Notes: generated from the letters alone by a model not told the origin. A stretch of DNA of 23,652 nt from Bacteroides sp. (GCA_019416685.1 DXWV01000017.1:1-23652); one strand, 5' to 3'; positions 7,924 through 17,007 are shown, counted from the first letter of the stretch. A program made the numbers and translations.

Positions 7924-8901
7924 CTAATTTCTACTAGCTCTATGTTTGTTGTACAACTTCAAAAGTTTAATGGTAAGAGGTAAACCTATTAGATTCTTCA
8001 TCAGCTTAACCTGATGAACTTTAGGATTCAAATCGTAGTTCAAAAGCCATTTCAAAGATTTTAGACGCTCCATGTCCTTGTCTTTGATATTACTGTTTGT
8101 AAAGAGTATACTCAGTTCATAAGCTAAAAACGAATAGATACCATTCTTTGCTTCCTCAGTTAGCGATCTCTTGGTTAACTTTTCAGTTTCGGTCTCAACA
8201 ATATTCAACAAACTTTGAAAACTTCTATTTCCTGCAGAATTAGTAATAGATCCTGCAACATTCTGGCGATAAGCATAAACATACTGATTAATAAACATAC
8301 ATTTATTTGACTTGTCTAGTACATTGATAAACCAAGGAATATCTTCTGCTATTTGTCCTTTCACGAAGAAAAGTTGATTATCCATCAAGAACTGTCTCTT
8401 TAAGAATTTCAGACAAGCACTCATTGGAAAAGTTCCCGATTTCACAAGCTCGCATGTTGCAATGTTTTTATTTGTTGTTTTTGAGAGTACCTCTGCATAT
8501 TCCACCCAAGGAGAAAAGCGATTGGTATCCGGATAATAGTAATCACAATTAAATCCAATAAAATCCACTTCTGGATTTACTTTAGCCACTTTTACTAATT
8601 TCTCAAGGTCATCTTTATGCTGCCAGAAGTCATCACCATCTATAAATACGACATAATCACCCTGAGCGTGCTTAAGACCATAGTTTCGAGCATCAGACAA
8701 TCCACCATTAGGCTTATGAAGCGCTTTTACTCGAACATCTTTCTTCGCCCATTCATCACACAATACCGGACTACCATCTGGTGATCCATCATCTACCAAT
8801 AATATTTCAAAATCTGTATATGTTTGAGCCAATACACTTTCGACACATTGCGATAAATATTGTTCTACTTTATATACAGGCACTATATATGATACTTTCA
8901 T
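7924..8901 (-). CDS. Family 2 glycosyltransferase
   Basis: A 325-residue GT-A enzyme with textbook motifs: MKVSYIVPVYKVEQYLSQCV at the start, VDDGSPDGS at 36-44, NGGLSDARNYGLKHAQGDYV at about 65-84 and FIDGDD at 86-91 as the DXD metal site. The C-terminal half from about 150 (PMSACLKFLKRQFL, EDIPWFINVLD) is the usual acceptor-side extension of capsule GT2 proteins. No membrane helix is visible. The start codon shares a base with the stop of the FrhB-like gene, so the two are translationally coupled. The GT4 gene starts 19 bp downstream. It should add one sugar to the undecaprenyl-linked unit; donor and linkage are unknown. Confidence 0.9.
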   Translation of the reverse strand: MKVSYIVPVYKVEQYLSQCVESVLAQTYTDFEILLVDDGSPDGSPVLCDEWAKKDVRVKALHKPNGGLSDARNYGLKHAQGDYVVFIDGDDFWQHKDDLEKLVKVAKVNPEVDFIGFNCDYYYPDTNRFSPWVEYAEVLSKTTNKNIATCELVKSGTFPMSACLKFLKRQFLMDNQLFFVKGQIAEDIPWFINVLDKSNKCMFINQYVYAYRQNVAGSITNSAGNRSFQSLLNIVETETEKLTKRSLTEEAKNGIYSFLAYELSILFTNSNIKDKDMERLKSLKWLLNYDLNPKVHQVKLMKNLIGLPLTIKLLKLYNKHRASRN

Positions 8902-10058
8902 TATCTAAACGAATTAATAGTTTGCTTCAAAAGCCTGAAATAATCACGTAAATGTGCTTGAATACCATACTTCGCACTCAATACATCAACAGGCATATTT
9001 AAGGAATCCTCATAATAGGTATCTCTTCCAACAGGTCTTCCTGATACATGAGAGAGATTATGGTTTCCTTCTACAGCTTCCTCAAGCAGACGTTCTTCAT
9101 ACTCAAGATCGGGGCAATTATTAAGCAGGTCCAAAGCTTTCTCGTTGTTGACTAAAAGGCAAGAAATACCTTTATAAGTTGGATGGGTGAATGGAGACTT
9201 GTCACCTAATCCCCAATAGTCCGCTAACGTAATATCACTAACTCTCTCTAGATGAGCGTAAGCACACGAATAACAGGTCTCGCTAAACATTAAGCCCCTG
9301 GTAAAAGCACGTAGATAGTAAGCTTTTGGGGGCGAAATGAGTCTTTTGGGGGAATTCCCATTCTTTGGAGATTCCAACTGACTAGACAGTTGGAATCCCC
9401 ATCCCTTAGTGAAGCGGAAGTTGAAATACTTGCATTTGCCAGTCAATCCTATCTTATCAATGTAGGCATCGAAAGCTTTCTGAGATGGGACCCCATGACA
9501 AACCACATCAATAGTATAGAGGTTGTCGTATGTTTTATGTAAGAAGTTGTACAAACCTGCTACTTGACATGGTGTACCTGAAAAGAGGACTTTTCGGCCA
9601 TTTACCAATTCCTTTCGGATTTGCTTATACGAATCACCCAAATAAGACTGAACATACTTCGAACCTTGAAGTAGAACTATATCGTCAGCCTTTTCCACTC
9701 CAAGATGACGTACTTTAAGATCCTCGCACATACTTGCACCATAGATAACACCTCCGTCTGCAATAATCTTTCTGGCAATTACAGAAAAGGCACCGCCTGA
9801 TGAACTTCGCTCCCGATCTGTTAGATTCTTTGTCCAACAAGCGTATGTCTTGATAGGTTTCTGGTACGTAAACCGTGGCGTGATCCTATGACATGCCTTC
9901 ATACATGCACCACACTCGACACAGTTATTTCTATCGATTTCTGGAACTACAAAACCGTCTTTTGCGGAAACCATTGAAATACATCCCTTAGGGCATGTCG
10001 TCTGACAAGCATAACATTGGGTACAAACGTCAAATTTACAAAGTTCTATCTTACTCAT
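8901..10058 (-). CDS. FrhB-like iron-sulfur flavoprotein (F420 hydrogenase/dehydrogenase beta subunit family)
   Basis: A 385-residue protein. Residues 1-60 are a two-cluster ferredoxin domain: Cys 12, 15, 18 and 22, then Cys 46, 49, 52 and 56, each set spaced for a [4Fe-4S] cluster, with CP after the first. An FrhB_N-type domain follows, with RSSSGGAFSVIARKIIADGG and LFSGTPCQVAGL. The C-terminal FrhB_C part has TIDVVCHGVPSQKAF and further Cys near SETCYSCAYAH. Family members use flavin with iron-sulfur clusters and reduce or oxidise F420 or other partners. Bacteroides is not known to make F420, so the redox partner here is probably ferredoxin, flavin or NAD(P)H (inference). It is coupled on both sides: an 8-base overlap with the pyruvyltransferase and a TAATG one-base overlap with the next glycosyltransferase. 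Its role in glycan assembly is not established. Confidence 0.88.
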   Translation of the reverse strand: MSKIELCKFDVCTQCYACQTTCPKGCISMVSAKDGFVVPEIDRNNCVECGACMKACHRITPRFTYQKPIKTYACWTKNLTDRERSSSGGAFSVIARKIIADGGVIYGASMCEDLKVRHLGVEKADDIVLLQGSKYVQSYLGDSYKQIRKELVNGRKVLFSGTPCQVAGLYNFLHKTYDNLYTIDVVCHGVPSQKAFDAYIDKIGLTGKCKYFNFRFTKGWGFQLSSQLESPKNGNSPKRLISPPKAYYLRAFTRGLMFSETCYSCAYAHLERVSDITLADYWGLGDKSPFTHPTYKGISCLLVNNEKALDLLNNCPDLEYEERLLEEAVEGNHNLSHVSGRPVGRDTYYEDSLNMPVDVLSAKYGIQAHLRDYFRLLKQTINSFR

Positions 10059-11175
10059 CTTTTAGCGCATTAATAAGGTATTGCTTGGAATTCTGGCGAA
10101 GAGTCTCCAATCGTTTCTGCTCATCATTCACATTATAAGTAAAACGAGACTTATCAGGGAACTCGTCAACAATAGAAAGTACTTGGTCCTCTAATCCCAA
10201 ATTCTGCATTAAACTGATCTGGCGACTATCACTGGCATTTCTATCCTTTACAACAGTAAACACGGGTTTGCCATAATTTACAGCAAAGGCTGTTCCATGG
10301 AACGAGGTAGTGAGTACCATTTCTGCGTCACGAACCAGAGCAAGGAATTCTTCAGGAGAAGCACCAACTCTATAATGTGTGTGAGGCATGAACATATGAT
10401 GAGGTGGACGTGCCACTCTTACTATCTCATATCCTGTCTGTTTCTGCATATAAGCTGCTAACTTATCCACGTAGGGAAAAGCATTGAATGTATAATTGAG
10501 GAAGTAACAAAGTATGTATTTCTTCTTGAACTGCCGTTCTGGAGCAGCTATCTGATTCCATTCTTTATTATTAAGAAGTAAGGTTGGATCTAAGACTACA
10601 GTGACATCCTTACCTGTTAACCTGTTGATAAGAGCAGCACCTGAATTTTCACGAACAGATATATGTTTATACCTGTTTAAAAGTTCTTTATACAAAGACT
10701 GGAGTTCTGAAGGAATCTCATTAGAACCGATACTAGCAGCATATGATATTTTCAAGGAATTATCTGAAGCAAAATGAAGCATAAATGCAGGATCTCCATT
10801 ACAATGACGAGGACTCCAAAGTTGATCACTGCCTGTAATATATGTATCATATAAAGGACTGTTTTGTTTTAATGACTCGGGGGAAGAAAAGACCATCGAA
10901 GACAAATTTTGATGATTCTGTACAAATGATGTAATCCCCCTGTGCTGGCGAATTAATGCTTTAGCAAAAAACACTTTAATCCATTTGGGTTCGTTAGGCT
11001 GAGAATCACTTACTGAAGAATATGGATTATTTTGGTGATGAACATTAGGGAAATCATAATCAATGATTTCCACATAATACCCTATCTCCTCGCACACATT
11101 CTGCAGTGCATATGCTTGAAGCACTGAACCATAATTATTTATTTTATGAATTGTTATAATTCCTATTGATTTCAT
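10051..11175 (-). CDS. Polysaccharide pyruvyltransferase family protein (second copy)
   Basis: A 374-residue PS_pyruv_trans family protein and the clearer of the two. MKSIGIITIHKINNYGSVLQ at 1-20, TGSDQLWSP at 114-122, KISYAASIGSNEIP at about 142-155 and LTTSFHGTAFAVNYGKPVF in the C-terminal third are all classic family motifs. Expected chemistry is pyruvyl transfer from phosphoenolpyruvate onto a sugar hydroxyl pair, making an acidic ketal. Its stop overlaps the start of the FrhB-like gene by 8 bases, and its own start overlaps the beta-helix gene by 4 bases. In my recollection this pairing with an FrhB-like gene recurs in many Bacteroidales polysaccharide loci, which suggests that the two work together. 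Whether the transferred group is really pyruvate in this paired subfamily is uncertain. Confidence 0.87.
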   Translation of the reverse strand: MKSIGIITIHKINNYGSVLQAYALQNVCEEIGYYVEIIDYDFPNVHHQNNPYSSVSDSQPNEPKWIKVFFAKALIRQHRGITSFVQNHQNLSSMVFSSPESLKQNSPLYDTYITGSDQLWSPRHCNGDPAFMLHFASDNSLKISYAASIGSNEIPSELQSLYKELLNRYKHISVRENSGAALINRLTGKDVTVVLDPTLLLNNKEWNQIAAPERQFKKKYILCYFLNYTFNAFPYVDKLAAYMQKQTGYEIVRVARPPHHMFMPHTHYRVGASPEEFLALVRDAEMVLTTSFHGTAFAVNYGKPVFTVVKDRNASDSRQISLMQNLGLEDQVLSIVDEFPDKSRFTYNVNDEQKRLETLRQNSKQYLINALKDE

Positions 11176-12536
11176 GCAGTATGACTATAGTATCTGTAAA
11201 AGCCAAAGGTGACTCTTGTAGAAACAGTACCACAAATTGGTAATAACATGGAAAAGCTTTTTGACTTGGTATCACCAGAACAATTGGAGAATTTTAACCC
11301 ATTGACAACTCCATCGTTTTGAAACTTACCAACATGAGACTTCTTCACAATAATATCCTTAGTATGATGCACATTTAAAAATGAAATATTTGTTTTCTGA
11401 ATAGTGATTCTGTTAGTATTAAAAATACGCATTCTACCTACAACACTATTGGAAACAACTATATTATTAACCAGTTTATAATAATTATCCTTTTTAAGCC
11501 AATTGGGAAGACACACAATATCACTCCCTTTATTATCATGTATATTACATTCATCAATTACAACATTCCATATTTTATCTCTGTTATTACACCAGGGCTC
11601 AATAACTAATCCCGAACCTGGAGCGGTATATGAAATAGAACCAGTATATGCAAATTCACTATTTCGTATTTTTATATTAGAGCCTGCTTCAAGACTCAAT
11701 CCTTGCCTTCTATTATAAAGACATTTCACATGATCAATTACTATCTTATTGCAATTAATAGTTGCCTCACTACTATCATCTATTCCTTCAATTATATCAA
11801 TACCGTCTCCCCAAAATTTTAAGCAAGTGATATTTTTTAATGTTACATTAGTAGCGCCACCAAGTTTGATACCATGTCCCCATTCGCCAATATCACTTTT
11901 ATGTCCTTCAATATCACCAAGGAAAATGCCACCATCAATTTTGACATTATTAACTTTACTAACCAAGACTAGGCTGTATTTTGAAAAGTTACAAGGTAAC
12001 AATTGGATAGTAGCATCATTATGCCAATACGTGTTGGAAGGAAGAATGATCGGTGCAGATCCATCGACCGCAGAAGTAGCAAACGTACCACTCCCAATGT
12101 AAAGATGTGTGAGTTTTGGGCCTTTGCATAATGCAGTAAGTGCTCTAAACTCTTGTAGATTATCAACGTTTATCTCTTTGAGACCAACCCAATCACCATA
12201 TACAAATTTATGACACCAAGAACCTTGGATTTTAATATTTTGAAAAATACATTTCCTTTGAGCAATTACAGCTGTGAGGTTACCTGAGATTGTACCGTTT
12301 AATAGGCAACCCTTCCCTTTAAAAATCAAGTTCGAATTAACAGGAATATCAATTATTTGTCCATTTAGATTGATGGAATCAGAGATAACATACTTGCTCT
12401 TGGTAAAGACAAATTGGTCTTCAAGTTTTGCATTATTACTAACAATGATCGTCTTAGCTTGTGCAGAATAAGAAAAAAGAAATACTAACAAGGGAATCAA
12501 GTCCCTGCAACTAATAATTGAATGTAAATATCGCAT
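11172..12536 (-). CDS. Secreted right-handed parallel beta-helix protein
   Basis: A 454-residue protein with a Sec signal peptide: basic start, hydrophobic core LIPLLVFLFSYS and likely cleavage after AQA at 25-27. The mature part is a ladder of short Asn/Ile/Val-rich turns, such as VNNVKIDGGIF, ATNVTLKNITC, CNKIVIDHVKC and GSNIKIRNSEF, spaced about 22-30 residues. This is the signature of pectate-lyase-like beta helices. Members include lyases, hydrolases, epimerases such as AlgG, and phage-type depolymerases. No catalytic set can be assigned by eye. In an operon of cytoplasmic and inner-membrane enzymes, an exported helix protein suggests action on the polymer in the periplasm or at the surface (inference). 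Its last four bases overlap the start of the second pyruvyltransferase, so it is co-translated rather than a stray insertion. The C-terminus (FGFYRYYSHTA) is not helix-like and may be worn. Confidence 0.8.
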   Translation of the reverse strand: MRYLHSIISCRDLIPLLVFLFSYSAQAKTIIVSNNAKLEDQFVFTKSKYVISDSINLNGQIIDIPVNSNLIFKGKGCLLNGTISGNLTAVIAQRKCIFQNIKIQGSWCHKFVYGDWVGLKEINVDNLQEFRALTALCKGPKLTHLYIGSGTFATSAVDGSAPIILPSNTYWHNDATIQLLPCNFSKYSLVLVSKVNNVKIDGGIFLGDIEGHKSDIGEWGHGIKLGGATNVTLKNITCLKFWGDGIDIIEGIDDSSEATINCNKIVIDHVKCLYNRRQGLSLEAGSNIKIRNSEFAYTGSISYTAPGSGLVIEPWCNNRDKIWNVVIDECNIHDNKGSDIVCLPNWLKKDNYYKLVNNIVVSNSVVGRMRIFNTNRITIQKTNISFLNVHHTKDIIVKKSHVGKFQNDGVVNGLKFSNCSGDTKSKSFSMLLPICGTVSTRVTFGFYRYYSHTA

Positions 12537-12563
12537 TCTTGTTGGATGCTTGAAGGTTTACAA

Positions 12564-13337
12564 TTAATGAATCTTACTAATTATCTTTAATGCGACAAGC
12601 CTAACAAAATAATAAGAAATAAACTTTAGTTTACTTATGGGTGATTTGCTGAATTTTACTGCTCTTAACAAGCAATCGTGCATGTTCTTTTTAAAAGGGA
12701 ATTGATTAGAAATACCACCGTTAGTCATATTTGTCAATATGATATCAGGAAATACAACAGGAACATTATTTTCAAAAGTTCTTAAACAGAAATCTATGTC
12801 AGCAGAAATATAATATCTATCATCGTACAAGCCCAGAGTGTCATAAATCGCTTTAGGCACCACTGTCGCTGGGTGGCAAATGCCCATCTTTAATTTCTTA
12901 CATGCTTTTTCGTATATCTCAAATGAACTACCAGGAGGACTACTTATTACAGAACCACTATTAGCATCAACTATATTCATTCTGGCAGAAATAATACACT
13001 TTTTAAATTCAATAGATTTACAAAAGTTATACAAATCCTGCAATGCACTGCCCGTAATATAATCATCAGAATTTACCAACCAAACATAATCACCCTTAGC
13101 TTTTTGAATTCCCCGATTCATCGCGTCATATATTCCTTTATCCTTTTCTGAATATATACGTAACCTTCCATTGAATTTTTTCTCATACGATTTTGCAATA
13201 CCTACTGTATTATCACTAGAGCAACCATCTTGTATTATATATTCGTAATCGTCAAACTGCTGATTCAAAATGGACTGCAAAGTACGTTCAATCGTCTTTT
13301 CTCCATTAAACACAACAGTTACAATAGAAATAAACAT
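12564..13337 (-). CDS. Family 2 glycosyltransferase
   Basis: A compact 257-residue GT-A enzyme. The start MFISIVTVVFNGEKTIERTL and QSILNQQFDDYEYIIQDGCSSD (21-42) form the nucleotide-binding part. LVNSDD (87-92) supplies the DXD-type metal site. Residues around 150-185 read GICHPATVVPKAIYDTLGLYDD, followed by YYISADIDFCLR, a pattern typical of WcaE-like capsule and colanic-acid GT2 proteins. There is no transmembrane anchor, so the enzyme is probably peripheral at the inner membrane. It follows the GT4-like gene after one base. The beta-helix gene starts 27 bp downstream, a slightly larger gap than usual here. It likely adds one sugar of the repeat unit; the donor is unknown. Confidence 0.86.
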   Translation of the reverse strand: MFISIVTVVFNGEKTIERTLQSILNQQFDDYEYIIQDGCSSDNTVGIAKSYEKKFNGRLRIYSEKDKGIYDAMNRGIQKAKGDYVWLVNSDDYITGSALQDLYNFCKSIEFKKCIISARMNIVDANSGSVISSPPGSSFEIYEKACKKLKMGICHPATVVPKAIYDTLGLYDDRYYISADIDFCLRTFENNVPVVFPDIILTNMTNGGISNQFPFKKNMHDCLLRAVKFSKSPISKLKFISYYFVRLVALKIISKIH

Positions 13338-13338
13338 A

Positions 13339-14607
13339 CTAAATAATACTTCTAAATTTGTTTATTATTGAATTTTCAAAGAACTCAGATGCCACATTAC
13401 TATCAACAGTAGGAAGATTATTATTTTTAAAGTCCAGCAACATCTGTTCTATACCTTCTTCTATTGAAACAACAGATGTGTTATCAGAATAATAACCTAC
13501 ATTATGCAAAGATACCATATCCCGCAACGTACCACTAGGTGGACTTACACAGAATACAGGCTTATGAGTTTGCATCGCATCTACAAATTTGGTGGGCAAA
13601 TAAATACCTTCTTCGCACTGAGCTTCAATTATTAAAGAGACATCACATTGTGATATGTAACTGAGACTATCAGAGTAACTCATAGGTGGAATCAAACTTA
13701 CTACATCCTCAAGCCCAAAGTGATTAATAATTTGATCCAAATTCTCATCATATCGTCCTACAAAAGAGCAGTGAATCTGCCCTCCATCAAATGTTCTTTT
13801 AATTAATACACGAGAAAGAGCCTCCAAAAAAAGGCGTGGGTCTCTAGGTTTTCCAACACTGCCACAATGAACAAGTTGCAAGACGGATGAATCCAACTTA
13901 GGCTTCTGGATAATTGGCAACAACTCAGAATAGGCCATATGAGGTATTACCATGGTTTTATCAGTCTTCACCAATGGGAAACATTTTAGTTGATATTTAC
14001 GCAACCTCTCACTGGGGAAAGTATGAATATCAACCATTTTCTGAATTACCTTAAAGATTCTGTTCTCAAAAAATGGCAACTTTGTATTATAGCCTCTACC
14101 GTATGGTTCTGGAAACTTTTTATCGGGAAATGGATCGTTCCAGTTAGCATTCCATATGATGTTGTACTTACGCTTTAATAAAATAGCTGCTAAATCACAA
14201 TATGTTGCTCGTGTTATCATAAAGTCATAATCAAAGTCTCCTTCTTTATGAACATTATCTTCTACAGACTTATAAATACTATATGGAATAGATATACCAT
14301 TGTACCAGAATCCGGTCTTTAACAAAATCCCCAAATTAAATATAAGATTTTTAAAATTACTCTTAAAATCATTGGATCTTGAGAGCAGTACCTTGGAATT
14401 TCTTACAGGAAAAATTCTTAGATTCTTATGACTTCTCAAATAAGCGTCAATTAGATTATCCTTCGGATATGTATCACGATCGTCACATGTATAAACATCT
14501 ACTTTGTAACCAGCAGAAGCAAGGACATACGCCACTTTAGAGTTACAAATAGACTCGGATGACATAACAGGGAATGACTCTGGAGCTATAAACAAAATTC
14601 GTTTCAT
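13339..14607 (-). CDS. GT-B fold glycosyltransferase (GT4-like)
   Basis: A 422-residue cytoplasmic glycosyltransferase. The N-terminal half begins MKRILFIAPESFPVMSSES and continues AYVLASAGYKVDVYTC, the usual nucleotide-fold start with a remodelled acceptor site. The C-terminal half has LVHCGSVGKPRDPRLFLEAL (245-264) and CSFVGRYDENLDQI (280-293). CEEGIYLPTKFVDAM at 331-345 occupies the place of the donor-binding E-x7-E motif; its exact form is changed (EEGIYLPTKFVD, Glu at 332-333 and Asp at 343). It overlaps the upstream pyruvyltransferase by 4 bases and ends one base before the next glycosyltransferase. It probably adds one sugar of the repeat unit to the lipid-linked intermediate. Donor and linkage are not predictable. 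The internal SESICNSK.. pattern is common among capsule GT4 proteins. Confidence 0.8.
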   Translation of the reverse strand: MKRILFIAPESFPVMSSESICNSKVAYVLASAGYKVDVYTCDDRDTYPKDNLIDAYLRSHKNLRIFPVRNSKVLLSRSNDFKSNFKNLIFNLGILLKTGFWYNGISIPYSIYKSVEDNVHKEGDFDYDFMITRATYCDLAAILLKRKYNIIWNANWNDPFPDKKFPEPYGRGYNTKLPFFENRIFKVIQKMVDIHTFPSERLRKYQLKCFPLVKTDKTMVIPHMAYSELLPIIQKPKLDSSVLQLVHCGSVGKPRDPRLFLEALSRVLIKRTFDGGQIHCSFVGRYDENLDQIINHFGLEDVVSLIPPMSYSDSLSYISQCDVSLIIEAQCEEGIYLPTKFVDAMQTHKPVFCVSPPSGTLRDMVSLHNVGYYSDNTSVVSIEEGIEQMLLDFKNNNLPTVDSNVASEFFENSIINKFRSII

Positions 14608-15806
14608 TTACTATTAAGTATTGTATCCATCATATCAAGATACTGATTATACATTATTGATGCATTTCTTTGACATTTTGTCTTGTCAAAATCAGCAATA
14701 CGCTCTACAACATAGGCTGGATTAGGCAACTCTCTATTGTCTTTTACACTATAATAATTATCTAACAATCCGAATCTCTTAACTATCTGGTATGTTTTGC
14801 TTGACTCCGTAATAAGTCTTCCATCCTTTCTAAATCCATACAAATCAAGAGCAAAAACAGGAACTGCGTTGTGCAAAGACACCAAAATTGGATGCATTAA
14901 CTCTCCAATATATCCAACCGAATTCTTTATAAACAGGTACCAGTCTAATGGATCAATAGGAAATGGCATATTATGCTCAAGGATGTTTTTAAATTGCGTG
15001 TTTGTTTGAGGTAATCCGATAAGAATAATACCAGCCTCAGAAAAATATTTCTCCAAGTCTTTTATCCATGTTTCTTCCTTAACAGAACTTGTAACAGAAA
15101 GAATTGCATATTTATTAGTTATGCCTAGGTATTTTTGAACGATATTCCGATTATTTGGACTTACATTATTCTCAAAAGCAAATACAGGGTCTGGTGTAAT
15201 AGGTACATCAACGTCCTTACCTATTAAGTAAGAGAGCATCTGTTTTGTCCAAATATCACGGACAGAAACATAAGAGAATTGCTCCAAAGCTTTTACAAAA
15301 TGTTTCTTCTCAAAGCCTAAGATAATTTTCTTATAATTCGTATTCTGAGCGGATGCCGACATTGCAACAAGCTTCACCTTTCGTTTTAATAACGGATAGA
15401 AGTCCCCCCAGAAAGGATTAGGACAATCGAAATCAGATATCGGTTTGAAGTACCAAAGCCCTCTTCTACATATGCGAATTCTTTCTAAAATTGGAGTATA
15501 AGAAAAAACAGCATCACTTCCAATGATAACAATATCTATCTGTTTCTCGTCAACAACTCGTGCAATATCATATTTATCTTTACATACATCTGTTATATTA
15601 TGGTAATTTGAAATAGCAAATTGTCGATGAGTACATAATTGTTCTTTACTTACCTTTCTTTCATAAACCTTCATTAGATCATCTGGAATCCAGTTTATGA
15701 TTATGGGAGTATGACCAGCATTTTCCACATATTTATAGGTCGACAAGGTCTGCAAATTTGCACCAAAATTTGCAACCCAATGGTATGTTAAAATTCCTAT
15801 TTTCAT
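14604..15806 (-). CDS. Polysaccharide pyruvyltransferase family protein (first copy)
   Basis: A 400-residue protein of the PS_pyruv_trans family, which transfers pyruvate from phosphoenolpyruvate to sugars as a ketal and adds negative charge. The start MKIGILTYHWVANFGANLQT is the usual N-terminal strand and glycine loop. IGSDAVFS at 95-102 corresponds to the GSDQ(V/L)W motif, and LVAMSASAQNTNY near 170 to the usual 'SYAAS' block. Near 290, GELMHPILVSLHNAVPVFALD keeps the conserved His in a diverged version of the S.FHG segment. It is only distantly similar to the second copy (10051-11175), so this is not a recent duplication. It is tightly coupled to its neighbours, overlapping wzy and the next glycosyltransferase by 4 bases each. 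The acceptor sugar cannot be read from sequence. Confidence 0.82.
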   Translation of the reverse strand: MKIGILTYHWVANFGANLQTLSTYKYVENAGHTPIIINWIPDDLMKVYERKVSKEQLCTHRQFAISNYHNITDVCKDKYDIARVVDEKQIDIVIIGSDAVFSYTPILERIRICRRGLWYFKPISDFDCPNPFWGDFYPLLKRKVKLVAMSASAQNTNYKKIILGFEKKHFVKALEQFSYVSVRDIWTKQMLSYLIGKDVDVPITPDPVFAFENNVSPNNRNIVQKYLGITNKYAILSVTSSVKEETWIKDLEKYFSEAGIILIGLPQTNTQFKNILEHNMPFPIDPLDWYLFIKNSVGYIGELMHPILVSLHNAVPVFALDLYGFRKDGRLITESSKTYQIVKRFGLLDNYYSVKDNRELPNPAYVVERIADFDKTKCQRNASIMYNQYLDMMDTILNSK

Positions 15807-16990
15807 ACATGCTCAGTATTTGATGATGAATAAATTACAAAAGAAATAAATGCCATAAACAGCAGAAGATAATATGGGTATATTAGTATATGAGACACCA
15901 TCGTATTAAGCATAAAGATAGTGCAACTTGCAGCAAAAGGAGCAGCATATATGCTATGGTTTGCAATTAATGATTTCAAATATCTATATGCAGCAAATAG
16001 AACTCTTAATAGTAATATAAAACCGATAATACCAAAGTCATACAAACATTCAATAAAATCGTTATGAGCAGAAATACCGAACTTTGAGGTTTGCTCAACC
16101 ATATTCCATCCATGCCCAAACAGCATACTAATCACATCTGAATTTGTAAACTGTAATAATGCTTCACTAATAGCTTCAGATCGTCCGCTTCCATTATCAT
16201 CTTTGATATTTATAAAGCGTTCTGACAAGTGTTCAATTATTAAATTATCCGTTGAATCAAGAAAAGATACCACTATAAATACTGTAAACAATAATAGTAG
16301 TAGATATAGCATCTTTGAAGAGCCACCAGTAAGTTTGATATTATTTACATAATAATAGACTAAAAGAGAAGCAAATACTGCAATAGTTCCACCTCTTTTG
16401 AATGAAGAAAGTACTGCAACGACTACTATGGAAATAAGCATCCATTTCAAATATTTTTTTTCAATACATAACAAAAAAGGTAAGAGATACAACAAAAAAT
16501 AGGATGAATTGTTTGAACTAGTATTCGATGCTGCAGTATGGACAATGTTGTAATTAATTAGGTATTGATAACTTAGTAAGAAAAATAATACTACTATTCC
16601 ATACAAAATATTTATTGCCCTATGAACTCTAAGGAACCTCTGAACTACCATGAATGAAAGTAGAGGTAGCCCTATGACAAAGTATAGAATTCTTGATTGA
16701 AATGGTACAAATAAAGAAACAGATACCGACAATATATATACATATACCCAAAATGTAACTAATGAGTTCTTTAGTCTTCTTCCTTCTTCAGAAACGGCCA
16801 TAATCCCTCTCATAAAAAAAGTGCTAATACACATCAATACAAATAGTATAATGACAATAGTGGACGAAATTACTTCTTCTTCACCATAGAATACCGATGT
16901 AATTGCAACATTGGCTAGAGTACTCTTTTCATAGATATATAGAAAAATTAGAGTACAGATCGGCAATATATATTTGCACAGAGATTTCAT
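15803..16990 (-). CDS. wzy: Wzy-like polysaccharide repeat-unit polymerase
   Basis: A 395-residue integral membrane protein with about 10-11 hydrophobic segments and a large periplasmic loop at about 245-310. The loop is followed by SAHNDFIECLYDFGIIGF (about 307-324), which matches the HN..L..L...G..G pattern of the O-antigen ligase/polymerase (Wzy_C) family. A SFKRGG motif at 196-201 also fits. Its expected role is to join flipped repeat units into the capsule chain at the periplasmic face. There is no second candidate in the operon for polymerase, and the WaaL-like ligase alternative is unlikely inside a CPS locus. The stop overlaps the next start by 4 bases (ATGA type), indicating translational coupling to the pyruvyltransferase downstream. 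Sequence is AT-rich, as usual for Wzy. Confidence 0.85.
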   Translation of the reverse strand: MKSLCKYILPICTLIFLYIYEKSTLANVAITSVFYGEEEVISSTIVIILFVLMCISTFFMRGIMAVSEEGRRLKNSLVTFWVYVYILSVSVSLFVPFQSRILYFVIGLPLLSFMVVQRFLRVHRAINILYGIVVLFFLLSYQYLINYNIVHTAASNTSSNNSSYFLLYLLPFLLCIEKKYLKWMLISIVVVAVLSSFKRGGTIAVFASLLVYYYVNNIKLTGGSSKMLYLLLLLFTVFIVVSFLDSTDNLIIEHLSERFINIKDDNGSGRSEAISEALLQFTNSDVISMLFGHGWNMVEQTSKFGISAHNDFIECLYDFGIIGFILLLRVLFAAYRYLKSLIANHSIYAAPFAASCTIFMLNTMVSHILIYPYYLLLFMAFISFVIYSSSNTEHV

Positions 16991-17007
16991 ATGTTATATA
17001 AAGAAAA

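Noticed and set aside
8901..10058. Evidence of a methanogen or F420-using host
   Set aside because: The FrhB family is widespread in bacterial polysaccharide loci, and the rest of the window is clearly Bacteroidales-like.
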